DNA from: Seison nebaliae
Taxonomy: Eukaryota; Rotifera; Pararotatoria; Seisonacea; Seisonidae
DNA: 42,649 nucleotides
Direction: 5' to 3'
Assembly (NCBI GenBank): GCA_023231475.1
Contig: JALJEE010000266.1
Span: 1 to 42,649, forward strand
Shown here: positions 33,201-42,649 of the stretch, one piece after another
Numbering within the stretch: position 1 is the first letter of the stretch
Layout: every line of letters begins with the position of its first letter
The notes under the pieces: generated by a model
Databases searched by the model: none
What the model was told of the DNA's origin: nothing
Seen by the model: only the letters and a program-made list of their open reading frames with translations
Translations under genes and position numbers: made by a program

Positions 33201-36200
33201 ACAAATTCATCGTTAAATTAGTCAAAGGCACATTGTTGATTTTATGGAATTTGATGATGACGTGTCAGTGACGTATATTTAAAAAAATTTAAGCTTTAAT
33301 TTATTTAGAAGATGAATATTTTTTTTATTATTTCGAGAATAAAATAAGAAGAAGAATACATAAGATATAAGAAATAAAGAGAAAGTAATGAGAAAAAAGT
33401 GATTTAATTAAATGAAGTTCAGACAATAAAAGAGAAAAGAAGAAATAAGAATAATTTTCAATTCGATTCAATAATAAATTCATATTTTCTTCTTTTGTTC
33501 AATTAAATGTTTGGTGGTTAATTTTTGTAGATATGACCACGATGTACAATCATGAATTAATGGAATATGTTAAGTCTCTATCGAACGATGAAAGAAACGA
33601 GTTGACGAGATCGTTGAATGATGTGAAGGATATTCATATCGATGAAATAACATCGGTATCCGTTCGTTTTTGGTTGCCACTTCCCAACATTTCAACTGAG
33701 TCGCTGACAATTTTAAAGAAGATTTATGAGCAATCTGGAAATAATTCGGATGTTCCTGAGAATGATATTATTAGGAATCTTGTTCAATATCGAATTAATG
33801 TTTGGGAAATTCCATCGGTTGATGCCGAACTCGCTCTCCTTTATCAGAAGAAAAGATTCATGTTAAAAGAGGAGAAGAATGAAAAAGAAGAAGAAATGTT
33901 GTTCAATTATATTATGAATTCAACAAATACGAATTCATCAAAGAATTATGTTCATCATTCGACTACATTCTCCAACAATTCTACACAAATTAGAAAAAAA
34001 GAGTTGAAAGAATTGATAGATGAATTTGAAGGAGAAACATCTACGAGTCAATTGAATGAGAAAATAAAAAAATTGACACGTGACAACTTTCCAATTCACG
34101 CCAATTTCTTCGAACATTATTTGAGTGGTAAAACGATTTCCGTTTGTCTCAAAGATTTTCAACCATTTACTTCTTATTTTGCAAGAATAACAATCGCAAT
34201 ACCCGAAATTGGAATTCTTCATGTTCAAAATTATTTCCAAACAATTTCTTTCTTCATGACACTTCCCACGATACCTTCGATGCCATCACATGTTTATACG
34301 TCATCATCGTTGAATATGCCACAATGTTTAACTAATCGCAATTTGTCATCCAGTGTAACTTTAGGTGAAGTGAATGTTATTACACCAACATCTCCTTCCC
34401 GGACGAATGGAATCGATTCGGATAATGATAAATCAGCAAGTTGTTTAACGACGAATACGAATGAAATTGAAACACAACCAAAACAGCAAGCACAATCACC
34501 GAGATGTTCTGAGAAGAATGATGAATTAATTCCATCGAATGAAATGGAACAATATCATGTGCCTACCAATTCTCTCCATAGTATCCTGACGAGTTTGCGG
34601 AGTAATGCAGAAAATTTATTATATTTGTGTTATACGTCGACTCCTCTCCAGATCGTTTGGGATATTATTAAACATACAAAAGATTTTACTTCTCCAGATT
34701 CGTTGAAGACATTACATGTCAATCCGAGAGATGATGTTTTAGAGAAAAGTAATTCTCGTAATTCAATTAATGTTCGATGGACAGCTACATTACATGATAA
34801 TGGTTCGAAAATTGAATATTATCAATTGGAATATTGTACTCAGAAATCATTCATTTCTGCTTTTATCAAATATTGTCAACGATTAATGAAAAGAGAAGGC
34901 GCAAGTGTTTATCAAGATTTGGAAGATTTGAAAGTGGATTTCCTAAAATCATTGAACAAAGACTTATGGCAAGTTGTCGATTGTAATACAAAAAGATCAT
35001 GGCAAATTACTAATTTATTAGCAGATACAGTTTATATTATTCGAGTGAAATGTAAAAACTTTTATGGACACAGTGAATACAGTTGGCCACTCTATTGTTC
35101 AACTGCCCCACCTTTGCCGAAAGTTCCCGGACCAATCGAAATTCAATCAGTGACTATGACAGAAATATCGTTGTGTTGGGAACGAGACGATTATTGTGAT
35201 GTGGTCCAATTTGAATTACAAGTGAAAGACGAGTCATCAGGACATGGATTCATTTTTGCATATACCGGCGAAAATAATGAAAATATCGTAAAGAATTTGA
35301 GAAGAAATTCTCCGTACGAATTCCGTTTACGAGCAAGATCATTAGGTGGAACGAGTGAGTGGAGTGAAACGATGAAAATTTTTACACAACCAGATGCTCC
35401 TGACGCTCCCAAAGTTCAAAAACATAAATTGAGAAATTATACTTTGACGCACACGAATTTGAATCAATTGTGTGATGAAAGTTTCTATTCGTATTCAGCC
35501 GAATTATTTTGGAATGCACCAAATGACACGGGTGGATTACCAGTTGATAAATATATGGTAGAAATACGAAAGAAAGATGATCGTCGTTGGAATATGGTGT
35601 ATGATGGAAAGGAGAAAAATTGTGTATTAAATTCATTAATTCCGAGTAGCACATATGAAATTCGAATGAGTTGTACGAACGAACGTGGATGGAAAAGTAA
35701 TTGGTCTGAACCGACATATCAATTGAAGACGAAAGCATCACCTCCATCACCACCATCTCCTGGATTTATTAATCGTGAATTATATCGACGTCTTGGATTA
35801 CCAATTCCTCAATGTCGTACGAGTGATAATTCGAATGGTAATAATGAATGTAATACGATCGATCTTCATAATGATTGTGTTCATATCAAATGGTTAAAAA
35901 GTAAATTCAATGGAGGACAAGATGGACAAATGTTTATGGTCGTTCAAGAATCAATAGGAGAAGAATCGAATGATATTAATCGATATAAAATATGGAAAGA
36001 ATATCAGAAGAAATGTAATGATTCTTCTCAATTCTTTCAAATAGTTTATAAAGGAAAAGAGAATTTTTGTTCGATTCAAAATCTCCTCCCAAATCAACAT
36101 TATCTCTTCCGTATAAGTGCATCAAATGATTTTGGTAATTCTTATTTTAGTCTTCCATTACGTGTCAACACATTACCATTCGCACCAGATCCGCCCGTTG

Positions 36201-39093
36201 ATCTTTCTTGTTCTTTCGAAGCAGGAACCAGCGAAATGGTGGACGATCCGACCATCAAAATGGAGAATGAGAATACGACGAAAAGTAATTTCGAGAGATT
36301 TAATGAAAAATTAATGAGACTTATTCAATTGATTAATGAGAATGATAAAGATGATGGAAATCGATTATTGAATGAGTTATTGGAATATAACCAGATGAAG
36401 GACGAAACACAATACAAAATTGTGTTTAGTTGGATGGCACCAAAACGGAATAATGGTAAACCCATTGTCTCATATCGATATCTGATGCAAGTGAGATTGA
36501 TTAATAATAAGAATAATTCTAATTCAACATCCTCTTATACGATCGGTCAAAATGAAATCGAATGTGAGAATGACGAAATGAATATGGTGAAATATTTTAT
36601 GAATTTCAATTCGACAATCGATCACGCATCTTTCCAAATCCAATCGAAGAATGAATGTGGTTATTCCACAGTGAATTCAATCCAATTACCGAAACAATAT
36701 CTCTCTACAATCATTCCACAACCATCGTCACTTCAATTTATGAGAAATCCGTCGACGAATGATTCGATGAAAAAGAATTTTCAATTTCAATTCAAATTGG
36801 AACATTCCGAATATCGACCTCTACTCTTCATCATCTATCTGCAACATTCCAGTTGGAATGGTGATGTTCGTTCTGATAATAAGAATCAATTTATTATTTC
36901 GAAACTTCACACAAATTTCCGTTTACTCATCAATATGTCACTAATTGACAAATTGAAATTACCAAAGAAATATTTGAACTTCTTCAAACATCAGTCAATT
37001 AAACATTATGATGATTCATTGAAATTATCTACTAAACATTCCGATACATATTCCATCATACTATCTCAATTAGATGAAATGTCATTATATTCTATTCGCA
37101 TTTCTACATGTTATTGGAATGATGAAATGGAAACATTCCAATTGTCTTCATTCTCCGAATTTTATCATAATCGCATCGATGAAGTAAACAAATTGGAATA
37201 TTTCAAGGGAAATGATTTATTTGATTCCTCTTGTAATTTCCATAATATTCTTCGATCCATCAAATTAAGTTCGAACAATTCGAAAGAGAATAAATCGAAT
37301 GAAGAACATTTACAAATGACAAATCGATTAGATAAAGAAGAACGTTGTAAATCATTCCTTAACGGTATCATCTTCACAACACCAATTAATGAATTACATC
37401 CACCCAAACTTACCGCCAATTGTTCTCATCGATATATTCGATTGTTGTGGCCGAACATGAATGAAGAGAATCATAATTCTAAATCTATCCAACACGATTC
37501 GAATGACGAGAAATGTATGGTGGTGAGAAGTAAGGAGGAATGGAAATTAGATACGAAATTGTTTGTGACAATACAACAGAAATTGAATGATGACTCACCA
37601 TCTGAAGAGATTCAGATTCTTGATAAGTTTTCATTTTTTTCTCATTTTCATTATTTCTTATTCAAATAGATATTTGACGATTGTGGATCGTAGTGAATTA
37701 AATAATTACAAGTTGAATGGATTACAAGAGAATAAGAAATATGAATTCCGAATTCGAACGGAAACTCTCGATGATTTTGGTGTTTGGAGCGAATGGTTCC
37801 AATTTCAAACGACAAAACAAATTCCTGTTCCACCCAAAGGTTTCATTCATAAATAATTAATAAATAATATTTATATTGACAATGAACTTCTAGGAAATAT
37901 TAATATGAAACAATTAGATTCTAATTCCATCGATTTGTTATGGCAACCTTCCTTAATGGTTGATGATACTGAACAATTAATAAACACTGTTATCTGTTAT
38001 GAATTACAATTCCAATATGAATTGCTTTCTCATAAACATCACGAACAATTATTCTTACAACAACAACAATTGCGACCACAACAGAAGAAAAATAAAAAGA
38101 AGAAATCAGGAAAAACGACAAATATGGAAGTTGTGGAGAAATTGTTGACGAATAATAATTATCCAAAATTTTCATTTCAACCAGTTAAATTTTTTTATCC
38201 TCAAATTGGATTGACAATAATAATATTTTTTCAAATTTTAGATATATTATGGCGGTGACACATCATTCCAAATGGAATTGAAATATTTACCATCGATGCC
38301 ATTCAATCTGATAAAATATCTTTTACAAGATGAGAATGTGCAATTACAATTGAACGTTCGTATACAGAGTGTACGAGATGATGAAATTAGAAGTGCTTGG
38401 TCATCAATAACACATATACCGGTTGACTATTCCAGACTAGCAATTTCTCTGCGACAAAATGATGATGAAATTATGACGATGCAACATTCAAAATCGATGG
38501 ATTGTCTCAATGATGATCTATCCAACAAATGGAAACAATCTAATGAGAATTTTAATGAATTATTAGATATCAATTTCAATCCATTATCTAATAACAATCA
38601 TTATCATCATCAACAACAACAACAACAAAATAAACAACAATCTTTGTCCACAAACAATTTGAATAGTAATAGTTTTGGAATGAAAAAAAAGAAAAACATT
38701 TATCAACAACAACAACAACAGCAGCAACAACAACAATTTACTCGTTCTCAAATTGTTCGATCAACGAACAATGGAACGTTAATTCGACAATCACCAGCTC
38801 AACAGCTGAAGCGTCGTAAGAATGTTAATAATCATATTCCATCGAAATCGATTGATGGAAAAAAGGTGAATGATAAGGATGATGATCAATCAGTTAATAA
38901 TGGAATGGATCTCTCTCAAACAGTCCGAACTTTTATTACGATATTAGTCCGATTATTTACATTAACATTTTGGAAACGTCAATGGCGTCGTTTCTGTTCT
39001 TCACTGGGCACATACGAAGCTCTCTTCATCAAACTATTCGTCTTTTTTATGGCTTGTTATGTTCTGATTAATTTCTGTTTGAAATGGATCTAA
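30256..39093 (+). CDS. FNDC3: FNDC3 homologue: fibronectin type III repeat protein with C-terminal membrane anchor, very long form
   Basis: Six coding exons: 30256-32068, 32509-33072, 33531-37626, 37670-37839, 37894-38183 and 38242-39093; about 2,594 residues against about 1,200 in vertebrate FNDC3A/B. Introns are 440, 458, 43, 54 and 58 nt. Residues 187-219 (FIHIAPNASFQYFDGGKVTS, then IKGP) match the conserved FNDC3 N-terminal motif; exon 2 has VPMYIPEYPPIM, like the VPP-rich motif. About nine FN3 domains follow; the third is closest to FNDC3A (DESSGHGF and VKNLRRNSPYEFRL). The last exon ends in a tail anchor (FFMACYVLINFCLKWI). FNDC3 proteins sit on ER/Golgi-type membranes; in flies and mice they act in spermatid adhesion. 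The extra length is disordered His-, Asn- and Gln-rich sequence plus insertions in FN3 1, 2, 6 and 7. Start: ATG 30256 with an in-frame TAA 13 nt before it. The first donor (GTTTCA at 32069) was preferred to GTAAGA at 32056 because only it keeps phase. Confidence 0.88.
31620..31870 (+). repeat. Coding low-complexity run: His-, Gln- and Asn-rich
   Basis: Within the first FNDC3 exon, imperfect CAT/CAY, CAA and AAT triplet runs encode HDHHHHHHQHHHNNDHH and then a run of Asn. They are triplet repeats in frame, so length changes would keep the protein open. Similar His-rich tracts can bind metal or drive condensation, but no function can be read here. Confidence 0.85.
38600..38740 (+). repeat. Coding CAA/CAG runs (polyglutamine)
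   Basis: In the last FNDC3 exon, two CAA/CAG runs (about 38610-38640 and 38704-38737) encode Q6 and Q11 tracts with an Asn/Ser-rich spacer. They lie in the cytosol-facing linker between the last FN3 domain and the tail anchor. Confidence 0.85.
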
Positions 39094-40145
39094 TTGATTC
39101 GAGATCTCCAATCTCTGCACTTCTACAATTTGATCAATGAACGAAATGTAAATCGCATTACCAACCTTCAACAAAACAATGAGATGACAATTTTAATTTT
39201 ATTTCATTCATTAATGTCCATGTTCAGTGACAGTTCTCTGATTGATGAATCGGATTAGACTGTCGAATGAATATCTTCAATTCTTTAAGAAAAGAACAGA
39301 AACTTACGAATGTTTTGATTTTTATTTTAATTTAAAACTTAATTTATTCGGTGATTTATTCTATCGCTCCTTATATATCTCAGTCTATCTCTATCAATAT
39401 CCCATCACTACTGTTTCTCTTCAAATTGCTCAGTATATCGATCATTCAATGGTGAGATCGATAGTTTGATCTCGTTCTGATATTTGATTAAGTTGATGAA
39501 AAGACAAACGAACCAATATTCACTCTTTCTCTCTAAAACATCTATAAAAAATGACTCGTTCTTTCTCAACTCCTACTCTCTTCCTTTATTCAATTATATT
39601 ATATTAATTTGAAATAATTTTATTTAATCCATATTTTCCGTTTTCGCAAAAAATGGTATTTATATCGGAATCATGTTCAATCTATATTTATCTCTCTTCT
39701 CTCTTCCATGCCATCACCATACTTTAAACAAAGTACTCAATCGTCTTCACTTCGAACATCCAAACCTTCAATCTTCCTTTTATTTGGTGTAATTAACATT
39801 TGTTTTATTTGTTTCGATGTTCTCTCAATCTTTCTCTTCTCATTGTTAATTTTTCCTTCCTTCTCCCCACTCTTTCTCTTTCAATTACACAATGGTTAAA
39901 TTCCGATAAGTTCGAGAATATTATTATTCACATATCTTTCCGTATAAAATACTTCAAGTAATGTATGTATTATCCGACAACATTGATCATCTTTTATTTC
40001 TCTTTATTTATGAATTGTTGCTCTAAAAAAAATAATATTTAACAAAATTTTATTAAGCCTTTTCAGTCATATTAAAAAACTTACTTACGAGGAATACATT
40101 GAAAATTACTTAAATGTTGTGAATCAAAAATGCACAGTTTCAATG
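39094..40145. other. 3' flank of FNDC3 and intergenic DNA
   Basis: Contains the FNDC3 3' UTR. Short open frames (39242-39469, 39708-39899) are T-rich and featureless. No AATAAA lies near the stop, so a variant signal or a distant site is used. The right edge is the target site of the transposon that follows. Confidence 0.5.
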
Positions 40146-40724
40146 AAAAAATAAGATACTGTTACTTTCACCCCGAATTACTTTCCCTATAATACTTTCC
40201 CTAATTACTCTATATTTTTAGAACTCATTAAGGGAATAAAATCCAGACACATCGTCGTAAAATCTTGTCATATCAGGAAATTTCTACTATTTATTCCTAC
40301 ATTGAGAAAATTCCTATATGTCGTAAAGAGAAAAACTACATGTGTCTGGATTTTATTCTCTTAATGAATTCTAAAAATATAGAAAAATTGAAGGAAATTT
40401 GACAAAAGTTACCTTTGAAAAATGCCTTAATTTCTATTTAAAAATTAAAATTTTAACTTAAAAAAGTTTTTGGTAATAGAACTTGAACGTGGCTATCTAA
40501 TGATGCCCGACTTATCCAATTTGGATAAGTAACACCTAGCGCACATCAATTCAAAATAGTTGAATTTTTTGTAATCGAAAAAAAAAGAAGTCCAATTTTT
40601 TAGATGATAGGTTTAGTTCGCTTATTTTCAATGAGGAAAAACCCCTTAAAATCTCATTTTTCTCTTCAATTTTTTTTTCGGGGGGAAAGTAATTCGGGGT
40701 GAAAGTAACAGTATCAAAAAATAA
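40146..40724. mobile_element. Non-autonomous DNA transposon (MITE-like) with 33-bp terminal inverted repeats and 9-bp target duplication
   Basis: Perfect 33-bp inverted repeats lie at 40155-40187 and 40683-40715 (outer end GATACTGTTACTTTCACC). They are flanked by identical 9-mers AAAAAATAA at 40146-40154 and 40716-40724, read as a target-site duplication; the A-rich nature of the 9-mer leaves some doubt. The 561-bp element has no ORF, so it depends on a transposase elsewhere. A 9-bp duplication with long inverted repeats is typical of Mutator-like elements, though 8-9 bp also occurs in Merlin, hAT and P types. Identical ends suggest a fairly young insertion. Inside are an unrelated inverted repeat (40210-40382) and a small hairpin (ACTTATCC...GGATAAGT, 40510-40530). 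Confidence 0.85.
40210..40382. repeat. Inner inverted repeat, 43-bp arms
   Basis: Arms at 40210-40252 and 40340-40382 pair over 43 positions with two mismatches (outer end CTATATTTTTAGAA), around an 87-bp loop. It sits off-centre within the larger transposon. It is either a second MITE inserted into the first or part of its internal structure. The outermost bases contain TA on both sides, compatible with a Tc1/mariner-type TA duplication, but the TA is also part of the palindrome, so this cannot be decided. Confidence 0.85.
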
Positions 40725-40889
40725 TATTTATCAGTTTACTATGCAGTTCAATTACGTAAATGGGAAAGTGGTTAATTGTAAATATTTTATATTAAATTCA
40801 AATAAACTGATGGAATTTGGAACATTTTCATAATAAATCAATATTTCGCTCAGAAAAAATTTTGGTTATATAAGGTGGAAACTTTGAAC

Positions 40890-41168
40890 CTACGACCAAT
40901 ATGGATAAGGAGGAGGAGGAGGAGCTGATTGCTGATGTTGTTGCATAAGCATCTGTTCTAATGCCATTGTTTGTAGACTTTCTTGATGGCTCATTGTATC
41001 CAATTGAGCAAATAAGTCAGATCTTCCAAATTGGTCATCGATACTCGCTAATTCCATATTGAAACCGGTGTCATCCGCATGTTTGATTTCTCCAAAAAAA
41101 CCCGAAAATGCCTCAGTTCCACTAATAGCCAGAATTCCAATTGTTAATAAGATAAATGAAATTTTCAT
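40890..41168 (-). CDS. Small secreted protein with Pro-rich C-terminus, unknown function
   Basis: A 92-residue ORF from the ATG at 41168. Residues 1-20 form a signal peptide (KISFILLTIGILAISGTEA). The mature part is about 72 residues, without cysteine: an FSGFFGEIKHADDTGFNMEL segment, then a Met/Gln-rich helix (MALEQMLMQQHQQ), then SAPPPPPYPYWS. No family is recognised. A strong acceptor (TTTTTTTAACAG) ends one base before the ATG, so a 5' UTR intron is likely. The size, signal peptide and lack of cysteine recall the secreted protein at 14350-14884, but I see no alignment between them. Confidence 0.65.
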   Translation of the reverse strand: MKISFILLTIGILAISGTEAFSGFFGEIKHADDTGFNMELASIDDQFGRSDLFAQLDTMSHQESLQTMALEQMLMQQHQQSAPPPPPYPYWS

Positions 41169-41560
41169 CCTGTTAAAAAAATTCTATAATATAATTTTCA
41201 ATTTCAAATTCTTTTTATTTATAAAAATCACTTTCATTAAAAAGTAGTTAATTTAATCACATACCTATATTATTAGATGTCATCAAATGTTAATTTATGG
41301 AATAATTTCTATAAAATTTTCTACTTGTCAATTCTCATTGACAGTAAAAAGCATATCAAACTAATTTGATATTAATAATTAGACGAATAACTTAAATTGA
41401 AAATGAATGATAATATTTTTGTTAATATTATTATTTCTTTAAAACTCAACTCAATAATTTTATTTTTATGATAACTTAATTTTCTGAATTATAGAGAACT
41501 TTATTGAGCATTAATAAGATTAGAATTCATTCGTTACGAAGATTTTTAAATTAAACATTT
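41169..41560. other. Intergenic, no gene seen
   Basis: AT-rich interval between two minus-strand genes: promoter and 5' UTR intron of the small secreted protein, and 3' flank of the cystine-knot gene. Confidence 0.5.
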
Positions 41561-42649
41561 TTAAGATCCACAACTCTTACAGGAACATTTGGTTGGTATA
41601 TTTAGTGTCTGATATTTCAATGAGTCACCATCTGAACAAAGTACCTCCACTCTTTCCTGTCGATATCCATCTGGTACACAACAAGAACAAGATTGAAATT
41701 TAGATTTGGTTTCATTAATTTCTTCATTTCTACCATTCTTAGATAAGAAAACCGTGGTGACCATTTGTTTATCACATGAGCCTTCGCAAACATATTGTGG
41801 AATTGCATTCTTAGTACGACATAACCCATCTTCTGACCATAAAGGTTTAAGCATCGTTGAAGTTAAACTACATGTTCCATTATCTCCAATCTCAGGGGAA
41901 TAAAATAATCTCGATTGGCTGTTCTTCATATTATCATTATTATCTAATTCACACGAGAAATATTGACATTTTAAACAACCATTTATACACTTACATTTCT
42001 GATTCTTCAAACAGTTAGTCTTCTGTTGACTTGGTAGCAAAATATCTCCGTTCCAGATACACGTGCATTGATCCTTCGGTATACATTGGCCTCCAGATAA
42101 AACTAAACCAGTTGGACAAACGCATCCGGACATACAGTTTCTGACAACGCTTAAGTCTTTATCTGCACTACAGTACTGAGTCTGACAAGTAACATTTTGA
42201 TCAATATTAACACAATTGTTAAATTGAAGACCTTTCGTAGCGCAAAATTTTGTCCCATATCTGGTTTCATCAAATTTCAAACCATTAGATGCCCCACATG
42301 AAATTTTTCCCACACAAAGTCTTACATTTGATTCATTTTCAGCTAAACAAATTTCAGGACCCTGAAAAGTAGAAAAACCCAATTCCAATGAGCATTGTTT
42401 ATATGTTGCGGAACATTCTGACCATGTGGAATCTTTCAAAAATAGTTAGTAGTGAACTATTTTCTCAATAATCGAACTACCAACTTTCACATGAGAAATT
42501 TTCTGGTGAAATCAACATTCTTCCTTGTCCTGGAGCAGGTGTAGTTTTCATTAATGTGAAAGTTCCTACGTCTGAAAATGTTTAGTTATTTGGAAATATA
42601 TTTGCAATTTTAAACTTGCAGTTGGTTGACTAAATTGCATTGTAGGTTG
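41561..42649 (-). CDS. Large secreted TSP1-like/TIL/C-terminal cystine-knot protein (SCO-spondin/hemocytin/mucin type), 3' part only
   Basis: Three 3' exons are seen: 42649-42616 (continuing out of the window), 42571-42485 and 42432-41561, with introns of 44 and 52 nt. About 330 residues are visible. In order: a linker, a TSP1-like start (ENSTWSEC), a TIL trypsin-inhibitor-like domain (CQTQYCSADK through CVCPTGLVLSGGQC to PKDQC), a VWC-like cysteine cluster (CLKNQKCKCINGCLKC), and a C-terminal cystine-knot domain (from GLCRTKNAIPQYVCEGSC to SCSCCVPDGY and finally CSCKSCGS). This order is typical of large multimeric extracellular proteins such as SCO-spondin, hemocytin and gel-forming mucins, where the C-terminal knot makes disulfide dimers. 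The upstream domains needed to choose between these are outside the window. Phases close at both junctions. Confidence 0.82.

Noticed and set aside
40474-40548. tRNA-like segment on the minus strand inside the transposon
   Set aside because: A B-box-like GTTCAAGTT is present, but the A box is weak and no cloverleaf forms, so a SINE or tRNA call is not supported.
1-42649. CRISPR arrays, operons, bacterial systems, viral or LTR elements
   Set aside because: No regular spacer-repeat arrays, reverse transcriptase, integrase, capsid or envelope motifs were seen; the introns and gene set are animal.

Overview
The window is strongly AT-rich eukaryotic DNA. Its genes are animal genes with very short introns (mostly 43-100 nt) and short intergenic spacers: a copper chaperone, complex I NDUFB8, muscle-type myosin essential light chain, a G-protein gamma subunit, the SPRTN protease, ODR4, FNDC3, a C-type-lectin-like protein and a TIL/cystine-knot secreted protein. 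A small-genome arthropod, perhaps an acariform mite, fits best; that is inference from gene style, not from a diagnostic marker. The exon models below were built by eye from reading frame, GT/AG sites and family alignment by memory.

Layout. 1-0.66 kb holds two kinds of short repeats and a FLYWCH-type zinc-finger remnant. 2.4-12.1 kb is gene-dense: Atox1-like (-), NDUFB8 (+), a prokineticin/astakine-like secreted protein (-), myosin essential light chain (-), G gamma (-), SPRTN (+), tRNA-Lys(UUU) (-) and a C2H2 zinc-finger gene (+). 12.5-17.7 kb holds mostly unrecognised small genes plus a C-type-lectin-like protein. 18.3-20.1 kb is an ODR4 homologue in one exon. 20.1-30.3 kb is gene-poor around one large S/T/N/Q-rich single-exon ORF (24.6-26.8 kb). 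30.3-39.1 kb is a very long FNDC3 gene in six coding exons. 40.1-40.7 kb is a non-autonomous DNA transposon with perfect 33-bp inverted repeats, a 9-bp target duplication and an inner inverted repeat. The right end holds a small secreted protein (-) and the 3' end of a TSP1-like/TIL/cystine-knot gene (-) that continues beyond the window.

The most unusual window-wide signal is at splice donors: nearly all inferred introns start GTTT or GTTA instead of GTAAG/GTGAG. Using that rule together with reading phase removed an apparent stop in the prokineticin-like gene, suggested that the zinc-finger ORFs at 10.1 and 11.3 kb are one gene, and revealed a G gamma gene that a simple long-ORF scan would miss. 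The genes do not form one pathway; they look like an ordinary chromosomal neighbourhood with compact spacing.
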